From Rufibacter latericius (GTDB lineage: Bacteria; Bacteroidota; Bacteroidia; Cytophagales; Hymenobacteraceae), in contig NZ_RJJD01000002.1 in NCBI RefSeq assembly GCF_003721515.1, positions 360,081 through 424,080 of the forward strand: a stretch of 64,000 nucleotides of DNA, in the 5' to 3' direction. Position numbers and translations under genes: made by a program. How positions within the stretch are numbered: the stretch's first letter is position 1; each line of letters opens with the position of its first letter. Of the stretch, positions 26,028 to 35,330 are shown in pieces. The notes under the pieces are model-generated. The model had not been told where the DNA came from and did no database searches. It saw only the letters and a list, made by a program, of their open reading frames with translations.

Positions 26028-28490
26028 CTATAATCTGGCAATAAAACGGAGGTTGATCAACCTACCTGTTAAGTAATTTGGAACGGCGTAGGTGATTCCA
26101 TTCAAATCCCTGACGTAGTTATAAGAAACCACATTGTTAGCGGAAATCAAATTCAGGACCTCCAGGCTCAGCCACAAACTTTTAAGACCTACTTTGTTGG
26201 TGTTCTCGGTTCCTCTGATAGTAATCAGCTTTGAGAAGCCAATATCTACCCGTTTGTAGGACGGCCCGGGAAAACCGGTTCTAAGGCTGAGGTTCCCCGG
26301 CGGGCTAAAAGGTAGGCCGGTACTGAACACCATGTTCAGGTACATGCGTAAGGTGGGGTTATTCGGCAGGTGGTCCTGGAAGAAAACACCGAGGTTCAAT
26401 AACTGGTCGGTAGGTCTCCGGATATACCCACGCGGTTCTTTTTTTACGACCTGTCCCGTTGCGGGGTCTCGGGTGATGGTTGAATCGCCCTTTAGGTTCT
26501 CCCGGGTCCTTAACAGTCCCAAACTAAACCATGACTCTTCTCCTTTGATGAATTCACCGTTCACCCGCACATCTATCCCCATGGCATAAGCGTTTGCTTG
26601 TATTTGGGGCAGGTACCTGATGCGCATGTTGTCCTGGTCATAAGGAATCACCGAAGGCAGGTATTTGTAATAAGCTTCGGCGGTAAGCTTGAAAGGCCTA
26701 CCCCACTTTTTAAACCGGTATTCGGTTCCCGTGATAAAGTGCCATGATTGCTGATTAGAGAGATCAGTTACCAGGTTGCCTTGTGCATTACGCAACTCTC
26801 TATAAAGGGGGGCCTGAACGTATAGACCCGTGGCCATTTTAAATGACCAGTCGGGCAGGCGGGGAAACTGGACGGCGTACTGCAACCGGGGACTGATGGA
26901 AAGTTGTTTGTTCACCGACCAATAGTGAAATCGAACCCCATACGTCAGGGTCTTTAGACTATCCAGGTTCCATTGGTGCTGGGCAAATGCTTGGTAGCGC
27001 CAGGAAGCAAGGTCCTGTTGGTTTTGGAGACTGGAGAGGTTGTAGACGTAATCTGAGGAATCCTGAAAGGAGTATTCGTTCAGGACGTCGGTAATGTTCT
27101 CCCGCCCGCCTTTAACCCCGGCACTGAACTGATTTTTTGGGGAAGGTGTCCAGGTAGTCCTGAATTCCAGGGTTTGTAAGGCTGCCCTTAACCGGTTTCG
27201 GGAGTATTCATATCTAGTGCCTAAGCCTCGTTCGCCGGCACACCGGTTGAAGGGTGAAACGCCCGGTACAGGCAAGGCATCACAAAACCGGTAACCCGAT
27301 TCTAAATCCCGGAACTCACGTTCCTGGCTGTAAAGTCCCGAGTAGATGACTTCGGTGCGCAAATCAGAGTTGAAATCATGCTGCAGTCTGAGTCCGCCCT
27401 GGTACGTGGTGTAGCGCATCTGCTCCTGTCCATCATACCCCACCAATAGCTGCATCATTTGAAACTGATTCCCGAAAGTAGTTTCACGGGTTTCGGGCCT
27501 TACCTGGTAATTGTTGTATGCCAGGTTCCCTAGGAAGCTGAGCTGGGTTTTCGGTTCAAGCCCCGATGCGCGATGGGTTTTAGAGGATAAGTCATAGGTG
27601 AGATACGTCTGCACATCGGCGAACTTGGGTCGATAATCACCCTCCACTTCCAGGCTGTTCAGCACGTAGGCAGCCGTTTTGTAGCGGGTTCCCACTAGAA
27701 AACCCAGCCTGCCATTAGCCCCGGTTCCCTCGGCATGTACTGAACCTCCGGTGAGGCTTCCAGATACAGTTCCCGCAAATTTGGTGGGGGCTCGGTATTG
27801 GATGTCCAGGACGGACGATAGCTTATCGCCGTACTTAGGTTGCCAACCGCCCGAGGAGAAGGTGACGCCTTCCACCAGGTCGGGGTTTACAAAGCTAAGC
27901 CCTTCCTGCTGTCCGCTGATGTTTAGGAAAGGCCGGTACACCTCTATCCCGTTTACGTAGACCAGGTTTTCATCAAAACTGCCGCCCCGCACCGAATAAC
28001 TGGAGGAGAGTTCATTGTTGCTGGTGACCCCTGGAAGCGTAAGCAGGATTTTGTTGAACTCCTGAAAAGGGGAAGGCAGGGTTTGGGTAAGGCGTGGATC
28101 CAGCCGGGTAATGCTGACCACTTCGCGGGTATCATTCAGGTTTCGGCCCCTGATCTTAACTTCAGTTAACTGGCTGCTTTCTTCCATTAATTCAACAGTC
28201 ACAAACCGGTTCTCTTGCGGCAAAAGCTGTACTTCCTCTCTTTTAGTCTGATACCCGATATAGCTGACCACTAACTCATAACGGATATTGGGTTCAAGCT
28301 TCATTGTAAACCTACCCCGGGTATCTGAGGCGGTGGAAATCCCTTTGCCTTGAAGGGAAATAGTAGCGCCAATTAAGGGTTTTTGCTGGGCATCCTGAAC
28401 CACACCCTGGAGAAAGGCTTGCTGCGCTATGGCTTGAAAATTCAATAAGAGCAGCAACGCCAACCCCCACAAACCAAAGCTCTTGCCCAT
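26028..28490 (-). CDS. TonB-dependent receptor with carboxypeptidase-like N-terminal domain
   Basis: 820 residues. A signal peptide (1-22, ending IAQQ) precedes a CarboxypepD-reg-like domain (about 25-110; GVVQDAQQKPLIGATISLQG). A plug domain follows (about 120-230; VSITRLDPRLTQTLPSPFQEF and YSVRGGSFDENLVYVNGIEVY), then a beta-barrel to an aromatic-terminated end (INLRFIARL). This is the usual plan of Bacteroidota outer-membrane receptors for large nutrients. No SusD partner is next to it. It starts six bases after the rpe stop, so the two are probably co-transcribed. The ligand is unknown. Confidence 0.92.
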   Translation of the reverse strand: MGKSFGLWGLALLLLLNFQAIAQQAFLQGVVQDAQQKPLIGATISLQGKGISTASDTRGRFTMKLEPNIRYELVVSYIGYQTKREEVQLLPQENRFVTVELMEESSQLTEVKIRGRNLNDTREVVSITRLDPRLTQTLPSPFQEFNKILLTLPGVTSNNELSSSYSVRGGSFDENLVYVNGIEVYRPFLNISGQQEGLSFVNPDLVEGVTFSSGGWQPKYGDKLSSVLDIQYRAPTKFAGTVSGSLTGGSVHAEGTGANGRLGFLVGTRYKTAAYVLNSLEVEGDYRPKFADVQTYLTYDLSSKTHRASGLEPKTQLSFLGNLAYNNYQVRPETRETTFGNQFQMMQLLVGYDGQEQMRYTTYQGGLRLQHDFNSDLRTEVIYSGLYSQEREFRDLESGYRFCDALPVPGVSPFNRCAGERGLGTRYEYSRNRLRAALQTLEFRTTWTPSPKNQFSAGVKGGRENITDVLNEYSFQDSSDYVYNLSSLQNQQDLASWRYQAFAQHQWNLDSLKTLTYGVRFHYWSVNKQLSISPRLQYAVQFPRLPDWSFKMATGLYVQAPLYRELRNAQGNLVTDLSNQQSWHFITGTEYRFKKWGRPFKLTAEAYYKYLPSVIPYDQDNMRIRYLPQIQANAYAMGIDVRVNGEFIKGEESWFSLGLLRTRENLKGDSTITRDPATGQVVKKEPRGYIRRPTDQLLNLGVFFQDHLPNNPTLRMYLNMVFSTGLPFSPPGNLSLRTGFPGPSYKRVDIGFSKLITIRGTENTNKVGLKSLWLSLEVLNLISANNVVSYNYVRDLNGITYAVPNYLTGRLINLRFIARL

Positions 28491-28496
28491 ATAACG

Positions 28497-29153
28497 TTAA
28501 AAGGAAAGTTGTTTCAGATCCTGAATGGTTTGCACCGGATCCTTAGAATTGAACACGAAAGAACCCGCCACCAACACATCGGCCCCGGCGGAAAGTAACA
28601 AAGGTGCATTTTCAAGGTTTACTCCCCCATCAATCTCAATCAAACACCTAGATTCTCTTTCCTGAATCATTGATTTTAATTCTTTGATCTTCTGATAGGT
28701 GTGAGGAATGAATTTTTGCCCCCCAAAACCAGGGTTCACCGACATAAGACAAACCAGATCTATGTCCTGGATCACATCTGCTAACAAAGCAACCGGGGTA
28801 TGCGGGTTCAATGCTACTCCAGTTTTGGCGCCTGCGGCTTTTATCTGCTGAAGCGTCCTGTGCAGGTGCGGACATGCTTCATAATGAACGGTGATATTTT
28901 CAGCGCCAGCCTCCCGAAACTGCTCAATGTAGCGTTCCGGCTGCTCGATCATCAAATGCACGTCCAAAGGCTTTTGAGCCACTTTTTGAATGGCATGCAC
29001 CACCGGAAACCCAAAGGAGATATTAGGAACAAAACGTCCGTCCATCACATCTACGTGAATCCAATCTGTGGCGCTTTGGTTAAGCATTTCAACATCATGG
29101 TCCATCTGGCCAAAATTGGCAGCCAGAACTGAAGGGGCTATTAAATGTGGCAT
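28497..29153 (-). CDS. rpe: Ribulose-phosphate 3-epimerase
   Basis: 218 residues from the ATG at 29153 (MPHLIAPSVLAANFGQM); the 18 codons open upstream look unrelated. TIM-barrel family marks are present: HVDVMDGRFVPNISFG with metal ligands His and Asp, VHLMIEQPERYI, NPGFGGQKFI and EIDGGVNLENA with the catalytic Asp, and GADVLVAGSFVF. It interconverts ribulose 5-phosphate and xylulose 5-phosphate in the pentose phosphate pathway, the route that also provides PRPP. The 3' neighbour is the TonB-dependent receptor. Confidence 0.95.
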   Translation of the reverse strand: MPHLIAPSVLAANFGQMDHDVEMLNQSATDWIHVDVMDGRFVPNISFGFPVVHAIQKVAQKPLDVHLMIEQPERYIEQFREAGAENITVHYEACPHLHRTLQQIKAAGAKTGVALNPHTPVALLADVIQDIDLVCLMSVNPGFGGQKFIPHTYQKIKELKSMIQERESRCLIEIDGGVNLENAPLLLSAGADVLVAGSFVFNSKDPVQTIQDLKQLSF

Positions 29154-29248
29154 TGGAAAGAGATTTTCTAATAGTACAAAGCAACGGTTTCTTGCTGCAA
29201 AAAGCAATTTGAAGTGATCTTCGAAGAATTAACCAGCAAAAAGATGTC

Positions 29249-29285
29249 TGTTTTAAAGTCGTTTTCGCAAAAACTTGCCAAAACC
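29249..29285. repeat. Dispersed palindromic repeat, diverged copy
   Basis: GTCGTTTTCGCAAAAACTTG then CCAAAACC, preceded by TGTTTTAAA. It lies upstream of rpe in the gap 29154-29465. Confidence 0.6.
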
Positions 29286-29410
29286 TTCTTCCATGTTAAA
29301 GTTTGATGTAAGTTGATTTAGTACTAAAAGGTTATTCTTAAGGGTGAAAAGAAAACATTTATGAAACACTTAAATTTGTTTTGAAGCTTTTACTTAAATC
29401 GGCTGTAAAA

Positions 29411-29446
29411 ACAAGACCTCGCCATGGAGATCATAGCGAGGTCATT
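29411..29446 (-). terminator. Terminator of the lipoprotein gene
   Basis: GACCTCGC (29415-29422) pairs with GCGAGGTC (29436-29443). On the minus strand TTGTTTTTAC follows the hairpin. It lies about 20 bases beyond the stop at 29466. Confidence 0.75.
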
Positions 29447-29465
29447 GATTTGTTTAGATATAAGT

Positions 29466-30182
29466 TTATTCCGTTTTACCAGAACTCTCCAGGACTTCAA
29501 TCTTTTCGGTACCGTTGACAATAAAACCGGTTCCAACCTCACAGATACCTACATCACTTGTATTACAATAATCGAAAGAAACTAAACTCCTTTTTATTGG
29601 ACCTAAATTGAAAGATAAAATTTCAGACTGTTCTCTCAAGTCATATAATTTTTCAAAATCCTCTTGGATGACAGTTAGGGTATTATCATAGGTAGTTCCA
29701 TTTTCAAAAATAGTCTTACCTAAATCGGAATAGGTCAAATAAACATAGTCATATGTTACGGCATCTACAAAACCATTTGTCACAAATGAATACCCTTTTT
29801 TAACTGGGAAAACCATTTTAACAAATGTTTGGTTGTTTTCCTGGATCCGGAGATCTGAAGAAGACATAGAAATCAGTTTAACACCGCTTACCACCCAACT
29901 GGCTTCTGGGTTAGACCGCCGGCTTAGTTCCACACGGTACCATTCACGGCCGGTCTGGTCGGTAATGGTGCCATCTATCCGTTCGCGGGACTGGTACGTG
30001 GTGGTTTGGGTAATCACGTTCAGGGTGTACTTGTTCTCGGTGACATTGAAGATCCAGTAATTACCAATGGCTAAAGGATAGTACTGGTAGCCCAGACTAT
30101 CAGGGTCTCTGGTAATTTCCTCATCTCCGCAGGAAGAAAGCAGGCTGGTCAACAAGACCACAAAGAGCAAGATTCTTTTCAT
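29466..30182 (-). CDS. Lipoprotein of unknown function
   Basis: 238 residues. A lipoprotein signal peptide is clear: ILLFVVLLTSLLSSCGDEE, with the lipobox LSSC and the modified Cys near residue 18, followed by acidic residues, as is common for surface lipoproteins of this phylum. The mature part is beta-rich (YQYYPLAIGNYWIFNVTENKY) without a recognised domain; YYPLxxGNxWxF openings recur in uncharacterised Bacteroidota lipoproteins. Two Cys pairs lie near the C-terminus. It starts 16 bases after the mnmA stop and may share its transcript. Confidence 0.85.
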   Translation of the reverse strand: MKRILLFVVLLTSLLSSCGDEEITRDPDSLGYQYYPLAIGNYWIFNVTENKYTLNVITQTTTYQSRERIDGTITDQTGREWYRVELSRRSNPEASWVVSGVKLISMSSSDLRIQENNQTFVKMVFPVKKGYSFVTNGFVDAVTYDYVYLTYSDLGKTIFENGTTYDNTLTVIQEDFEKLYDLREQSEILSFNLGPIKRSLVSFDYCNTSDVGICEVGTGFIVNGTEKIEVLESSGKTE

Positions 30183-30198
30183 AAAACGTACGTACTTC

Positions 30199-31305
30199 TT
30201 AGTCTACTATAAAGCTGGTTTCAATCCAGCCGCCGCCAATTACATCGTCTCCTTCGTAGAAAACGGCAGCCTGGCCGGGGGCAATGGCATTCACACCTGC
30301 ATGAAACTTCACCAGCATTTTATCGCCCACCTGTTCAATGATGGCAGGGGTACCAGGATCGTTGTACCGAACTTTGGTAATGGTTTCGGTGGGAAGTCCG
30401 TGCAGGTTCTCGTATTTCACCATGCTAAGTTTGCCTACGTTCATGCCATTTTTTGCCAACTGCTCGTAATTCCCTAGCACTACCCTATTCGTTTCTTTCT
30501 CGATGCGGGTTACAAATGCCGGATAACCCAATGCTACGCCTAAGCCTTTGCGCTGCCCGATGGTGTAGAACGGGTAGCCTTCGTGTTTGCCTACCACGGT
30601 GCCATCTTCCAGCACAAACTCACCACCGGCAACTTCGGCCTGCAGGGTTGGCACTCTTCTTTTCAGGAATCCCCGGTAATCATTGTCTGGGATAAAGCAG
30701 ATTTCATAAGACTCGGCTTTCTTCACCAAGGCATCGAACCCACGGTCCATGGCCATTTGCCGGATCTCGGTTTTATGCAGTTGACCCAGCGGGAAAATGG
30801 TACGGCTCAGGCTTTCCTGTGAAATCCCCCAAAGGGCATACGACTGGTCTTTGTGGTGGTCTTTTCCTTTGGAAATCACAAAACGGCCGTTCTCCTCACG
30901 GATGTTGGCATAGTGTCCGGTAGCAATAAAATCGCAACCTAGTTTATCAGCGCGGCGCAACAAGGCATCCCATTTGATGTGGGTGTTACACAGCACGCAC
31001 GGGTTTGGCGTACGTCCGGCAATATATTCATCGGTGAAGTGGTTGATGACGTAATCCCCGAACTCTTCCCGGATGTCAATGATATAGTGCGGGAACCCTA
31101 GTTGCACCGCAATGTCGCGGGCATCGTTGATAGAATCAAGGCTGCAGCAGCCCGTTTCCTTTTTACTTCCGCCGGAACTGGAGTAGTCCCAGGTTTTCAT
31201 GGTCATGCCCACTACTTCGTATCCCTGCTCGTGCAACAACACTGCTGCAACGGAGGAATCAATGCCGCCACTCATAGCGACGAGTACTCTTCCTTTTGAA
31301 CTCAT
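30199..31305 (-). CDS. mnmA: tRNA-specific 2-thiouridylase MnmA
   Basis: 368 residues from the ATG at 31305 (MSSKGRVLVAMSGG); the 30 codons open upstream are not family-like. The ATP pyrophosphatase loop AMSGGIDSSVAA is at the start. The first catalytic Cys is in NPCVLCNTHIKWD and the second in SYEICFIPDNDYRGFL. The C-terminal beta-barrel region follows (GQRKGLGVALG onward). It thiolates U34 of tRNA Lys, Glu and Gln. The upstream gap to the divergent TrpF-like gene holds a dispersed palindrome. Confidence 0.95.
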   Translation of the reverse strand: MSSKGRVLVAMSGGIDSSVAAVLLHEQGYEVVGMTMKTWDYSSSGGSKKETGCCSLDSINDARDIAVQLGFPHYIIDIREEFGDYVINHFTDEYIAGRTPNPCVLCNTHIKWDALLRRADKLGCDFIATGHYANIREENGRFVISKGKDHHKDQSYALWGISQESLSRTIFPLGQLHKTEIRQMAMDRGFDALVKKAESYEICFIPDNDYRGFLKRRVPTLQAEVAGGEFVLEDGTVVGKHEGYPFYTIGQRKGLGVALGYPAFVTRIEKETNRVVLGNYEQLAKNGMNVGKLSMVKYENLHGLPTETITKVRYNDPGTPAIIEQVGDKMLVKFHAGVNAIAPGQAAVFYEGDDVIGGGWIETSFIVD

Positions 31306-31543
31306 TTTTTCTAAAATAAAACGGGATTCACAGTCCCGCCGAAAAACAATGTGCAAATATAGTGAATTCCAAGCGCTTTTGCTCCCGTTGAGCATCAGGC
31401 ACTTAAGGATTGTACCTTTTCAAACCCTAGGGCTGAAAAATAAGTTTAATGTGAATACGATGGCGTTTATGGGAAGAAAACCGCTTTTTTTACCTCCTCT
31501 TTAGGCTGCCTAAGTGAAACAGATTACTTTTGGCCCGGAAACC

Positions 31544-31583
31544 TGCTTTTTAGCACTGTTTCCCAGAAAACAAGCAAAAAACA
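31544..31583. repeat. Dispersed palindromic repeat just before a start codon
   Basis: AGCACTGTTTCCCAGAAAAC then AAGCAAAAAACACG, preceded by CTTTTT. It ends only three bases before the ATG of the TrpF-like gene, so it would form part of that gene's ribosome-binding region. Confidence 0.65.
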
Positions 31584-31586
31584 CGC

Positions 31587-32207
31587 ATGGCACTAAACAC
31601 AATTGTTCTTGTCAATCAGATTACCAATTTAAGTGATGCCCGTTATTGCGCCGGAATGGGCGTAGAAATGCTGGGCTTTTCGTTACAGCAGGGCCAAGCG
31701 AATCACCTCACTCCGGCGGCCTTCAAAGAAATCTCAGGATGGGTTTCAGGGGTGAAACTAGTGGGCGAAGTCACCAATTTACCAATTCAGGAATTAGAGG
31801 AGCTTCTCTTAGAATACAAGGTAGACATGCTTCAATTGAACAGCCTCTACTTCATAGAAGAGATGGATGATTTGCCATTGCCTATTATTTTGCGGGTGCT
31901 CATTGATAAAGACACCGTGGAGGAAAACCTGATCAGTACCCTGGAGACTTACCATCAGCATGTAGAGTATTTCCTGATTGATTCAGAAGACTTCTCCTTT
32001 ATCGACGATACCAACCTCCGTTTTCTGCGGGATATTTCTAAAAAGTACCCAATCCTCTTAGGCTTCGGGCTCACCAAAGACAACACCCGCCAAGCTTTAG
32101 ACAAAATACACCCTGCAGGCATCGCCCTGAAAGGCGGGCAGGAAATCAGACCAGGCTTCAAGAACTTCGATGAACTGGAAGAGATCTTTGAACAGTTAGA
32201 AGATTAG
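31587..32207 (+). CDS. TrpF-like TIM-barrel protein lacking the catalytic Cys motif
   Basis: 206 residues, the size of phosphoribosylanthranilate isomerase. The layout fits TrpF: N-terminal NQITNLSDARYCAGMGVEMLGF corresponds to the KICGIT..DA..A...GAD..GF region, and C-terminal GFGLTKDNTRQAL with ALKGGQEIRPGFKNFDEL corresponds to the GL..NV and SSGVE..PG.KD motifs. The first-strand KxCG motif carrying the catalytic Cys is replaced by VNQ. An Asp remains in YFLIDSEDF near the second catalytic position. There are no trp genes nearby. It may be a paralogue with another substrate or a non-catalytic sensor. Confidence 0.72.
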   Translation: MALNTIVLVNQITNLSDARYCAGMGVEMLGFSLQQGQANHLTPAAFKEISGWVSGVKLVGEVTNLPIQELEELLLEYKVDMLQLNSLYFIEEMDDLPLPIILRVLIDKDTVEENLISTLETYHQHVEYFLIDSEDFSFIDDTNLRFLRDISKKYPILLGFGLTKDNTRQALDKIHPAGIALKGGQEIRPGFKNFDELEEIFEQLED

Positions 32208-32310
32208 GGTAAGGTGCAAATTGTTAAATGTGCTGATTTTATTGATAATTTATAATAGGTAAGCCCCCTTAGGGTTCGCAGCATTTCATCTATTGACCAA
32301 CTTTTTCAAA

Positions 32311-32372
32311 AAAAGCGGAATCCCTTTTGGGCTTGTTTTTCAGAAAACAGGCTCAAAAGGGATTCCGCTTTT
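32311..32372. terminator. Long palindromic repeat acting as terminator
   Basis: AAAAGCGGAATCCCTTTTGG pairs with AAAAGGGATTCCGCTTTT across the family core TGTTTTTCAGAAAACA. It sits between the convergent TrpF-like and trmB genes and is an extended member of the dispersed family. Further bases to 32465 hold nothing obvious. Confidence 0.78.
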
Positions 32373-32465
32373 AATTTAGGTCTAAGGTATTTCAGAAGGT
32401 TAAGCGAACTAGAGCAAATTTCCTAATAAGAAATTTATCATTCAGCACATTTACAAATAAGCACA

Positions 32466-33122
32466 TTAAAAAACGTACTGAAGGTACTTGATAGGCACGC
32501 CTAGATCCAGGTACTTTTTCTCGAAGGTAGTGTAGATGCCCATGGTGTGCTCCTGCAAGTCGGACTCGTATAAATCCTTAGTAAATAATAAATTAGACGA
32601 AGTACGTTCCTGCAGAACTTCCAAAGAATAATCAAACAGGAGCTCACTGTCTGTTTTAAGGTGGAGTTTACCGCCAGGCTTCAGGATGCGTTCGTACATC
32701 TGCAGGAAGCGAGGAGAAGTAAGCCGTCGTTTGATGTCTCGTTTACGGGGTTGAGGATCGGGGAAGGTGATCCAGAGCTCGTCTACTTCGTTCTCCCCGA
32801 AATGCTGGTCCAGATTCTCCAGGAAGATGCGCAGGAACCCAACGTTGTACAAACCGGCTTCCTCAGCCAGGGAACTCCCCTTCCAGATTCGGTTCCCTTT
32901 AATATCAATTCCAATGTAATTGTTGTGGGGGAACATTTGGGCCATGCCCACAGTGTATTCGCCTTTGCCGCATCCTACTTCCAAAATGAGGGGTTGCTCC
33001 TTTAGAAAGAAGTCGCGGTTCCAGTGCCCCTTCAATTTTTCAAAATTCTCTTTTCCCGGTTCCACCACGTTAGCCCGGGTGGCGTTTACCGCAAATTTTT
33101 CTAGTTTACCTCTGCCCATCAA
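32466..33122 (-). CDS. trmB: tRNA (guanine-N7)-methyltransferase
   Basis: 218 residues. The SAM-binding motif is LILEVGCGKGEYTVGMAQ (about 45-62). NNYIGIDIKGNRIWKG and the family-specific ITFPDPQPRKRDIKRRL follow, with the catalytic Asp in the PDP motif. It methylates G46 of tRNAs. Its start is directly adjacent to the folC stop at 33123, so the two are translated from one message. Confidence 0.95.
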   Translation of the reverse strand: MMGRGKLEKFAVNATRANVVEPGKENFEKLKGHWNRDFFLKEQPLILEVGCGKGEYTVGMAQMFPHNNYIGIDIKGNRIWKGSSLAEEAGLYNVGFLRIFLENLDQHFGENEVDELWITFPDPQPRKRDIKRRLTSPRFLQMYERILKPGGKLHLKTDSELLFDYSLEVLQERTSSNLLFTKDLYESDLQEHTMGIYTTFEKKYLDLGVPIKYLQYVF

Positions 33123-34415
33123 TTATAGTTCGGGAATTTCTGCGACCACAAAGGTACTACCGCCAATGAAAATTACCTCATCTTCCTGGGCAAAGGCTTT
33201 AGCGGCCAAAATAGCATCTTCTACCGTGGGATAAGCAGCGCCTTTCAGGCCGGCAAACTGCGCCTCCTCCCAAAGTTTCTGGACCGGTAATGCCCTAGGT
33301 ATTTGGGCCTCGCAGAAGTAGTATCGGTAACTCACGGGCAATAGCCGCAACACACTCTGGATGTCTTTGTCATTGACCGCCCCGAAAACAAAGTGAACTT
33401 GCCGAGGCTGCAAAGCCAGTAACTGCTTCACCACCTCCCGCAAGCCATCTACATTGTGCCCGGTATCACAGATCGTCAACGGATTCTGTCCTAAAATCTG
33501 CCACCGCCCTTTAAGACCGGTTAACTCCTGTACTTTCCGTAATCCTTGCCGCAGGTGTTCTTCTGATATGGTGAAACCTTGCTTTCTCAATTGATCAATA
33601 GTGGCCAAAACACCCGGCAAATTGAACCGTTGGTAACTGCCCAATAGGGAAAGTTCCAGTTGATCTTGGTACAGGGCATTTCCTTTGTAGACAGCGTAGT
33701 AAGAAGCAAGGCCGGAGCTTTCCTGAAGCTCCACTTTATAGGTTTGATCGGCGAATAAAAGGGAACTTCCTGTTTCAAGGCTCTTTTGGGTAAATACCCC
33801 CGAAACGGCTTTCTGGGTTAAGCTGATGACGGCGGGAACACCAGATTTGATGATCCCGGCTTTCTCTCCGGCAATCTCCTGCACCGTGTTACCTAAAAGC
33901 GCCTGATGGTCTAAGCCGATGTTAGTAATTAAAGAAACCAGCGGGGTAATGATATTGGTGGAATCTAAGCGCCCGCCCAACCCTACTTCAATAATGGCAA
34001 TGTCAACCTGCTCTTCCACGAAATGGTCAAAAGCTAAGGCAACCGTCATTTCAAAGAAGGATGGTTTCACCTCCTCAAATAAAGCTTGGTGCTGCTGGGT
34101 GAAGGAAGCGACTTTCTCGCGGGAAATCATTTGGCCGTTTACACGAATGCGTTCGGTAAATTCCTTCAGGTGCGGAGAAGTGTACAGACCCGTTTTGTAA
34201 CCTGCTGCCTGCAGAACGGCGGCAAGCATGGAAGAGGAACTTCCCTTGCCGTTGGTGCCGCCCACATGAACGGTTTTAAACTTGTGCTGGGGGTTGTCTA
34301 AGGCGCTGGTCAGGGCAATGATATTGTCCAGGGTCTTCGTAAAAGCAGCGTTGCCGATGCGGTGAAACATCGGCAACTGCTGGTATAGGTATTCCAAGGC
34401 TTGTTCGTACGTCAC
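33123..34415 (-). CDS. folC: Folylpolyglutamate synthase/dihydrofolate synthase
   Basis: 430 residues of the Mur-ligase-like family. The ATP loop is VGGTNGKGSSSSML (about 51-64), followed by TGLYTSPHLKEFTERI, EVGLGGRLDSTN and SLITNIGLDHQALLGNT. The C-terminal domain has DTGHNVDGLREVV. It adds glutamate to dihydropteroate and to folates. It lies eleven bases after the tonB-like gene stop and immediately before trmB, so folate and tRNA genes appear to trail the envelope operon. Confidence 0.94.
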   Translation of the reverse strand: MTYEQALEYLYQQLPMFHRIGNAAFTKTLDNIIALTSALDNPQHKFKTVHVGGTNGKGSSSSMLAAVLQAAGYKTGLYTSPHLKEFTERIRVNGQMISREKVASFTQQHQALFEEVKPSFFEMTVALAFDHFVEEQVDIAIIEVGLGGRLDSTNIITPLVSLITNIGLDHQALLGNTVQEIAGEKAGIIKSGVPAVISLTQKAVSGVFTQKSLETGSSLLFADQTYKVELQESSGLASYYAVYKGNALYQDQLELSLLGSYQRFNLPGVLATIDQLRKQGFTISEEHLRQGLRKVQELTGLKGRWQILGQNPLTICDTGHNVDGLREVVKQLLALQPRQVHFVFGAVNDKDIQSVLRLLPVSYRYYFCEAQIPRALPVQKLWEEAQFAGLKGAAYPTVEDAILAAKAFAQEDEVIFIGGSTFVVAEIPEL

Positions 34416-34426
34416 GAAGGTTGTCT

Positions 34427-35323
34427 TTAGTTTGATCTGATGATAAAGGTGATGGTTCCGGTGGCTCCGTTGGCCGAGTTGCCATTGCTGGTCCGGCTGA
34501 AGGAGGTTCTTTGCACTTGCTCTTTGTACCAGTTCACCACTTTTGGGCTTACGTTACTTTCAATGACTTTCACGCTCACCAAATCTCCGTTCCCGTCAAT
34601 CTTGATCTGGAATTTTACGACCCCGGTTTCATTATCAAAAGGATCTGGCTTGGGTGCCACATCGTAGCGCCAGCCAGGCATGTTCAAACCACCACCTCCA
34701 CTTCCGCCCGTACCTTTGCCCGGAGTACCATATAAGGCTCTAGAATCAAGGGAGCCATTTGGATCGCCCTGATCTCCTACTTTGCCTGGACGGTCGCCGT
34801 TGTTATTACCGGTAGGGTTGTTGCTGGTGCCGTTTCGTCCATTCGCGCCATCTGTGGTGCTTTTTCCTGGGTAAAGGGCTTTGGGTTTCTCAACAACAGG
34901 AGCAGGTTTTGCTGGTTCAGCCTTGGCGATTTCTCTGGCTGGTGTGGGTACCGGCTTAGCTACTTCTTTGACTGGAATAGAAACAGGGCCTTCATCCTCG
35001 GTAGTGATAACCTTTTCCTGAGGAGCCTCTGCCGCTGGTTGCTGGGGTGTTGGGACTGGCGGAGTAGGTTGTTGCTGTTCCTGTTGCCGGGCAGGTTTGC
35101 TGTCCTCGGTGTTAGTGGAAGCATTGGCACTGGCCAGCGTTTGGATGTCACCGAAACCTTCGGCATCAAGCCCATAGTTCAAGACAATTCCCTCGCCGCC
35201 GCCCAAAGGCGGATTAGGCGTTTTAAAGATAATAAAGTAGAAAACCGCAAAAAGCAGAACATGGAAGAGCACTGCTCCTACCAAGGCTTTGATGCGGTCT
35301 TTTGATTCTACGGTTGTCTGCAT
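34427..35323 (-). CDS. TonB/TolA-like energy transducer
   Basis: 298 residues. An N-terminal anchor helix (about 13-34; LVGAVLFHVLLFAVFYFIIF) precedes a long Pro/Glu/Ala/Gln-rich spacer (about 75-210) and a Gly/Asn-rich stretch. A compact C-terminal domain follows (about 225-298; VVKFQIKIDGNGDLVSVKVI to TITFIIRSN). The plan is that of TonB or TolA, which carry proton-motive force from ExbBD or TolQR across the periplasm. The C-terminal domain is not a classic TonB YP motif type. It is placed directly after exbD. Confidence 0.85.
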   Translation of the reverse strand: MQTTVESKDRIKALVGAVLFHVLLFAVFYFIIFKTPNPPLGGGEGIVLNYGLDAEGFGDIQTLASANASTNTEDSKPARQQEQQQPTPPVPTPQQPAAEAPQEKVITTEDEGPVSIPVKEVAKPVPTPAREIAKAEPAKPAPVVEKPKALYPGKSTTDGANGRNGTSNNPTGNNNGDRPGKVGDQGDPNGSLDSRALYGTPGKGTGGSGGGGLNMPGWRYDVAPKPDPFDNETGVVKFQIKIDGNGDLVSVKVIESNVSPKVVNWYKEQVQRTSFSRTSNGNSANGATGTITFIIRSN

Positions 35324-35330
35324 ACTATAA

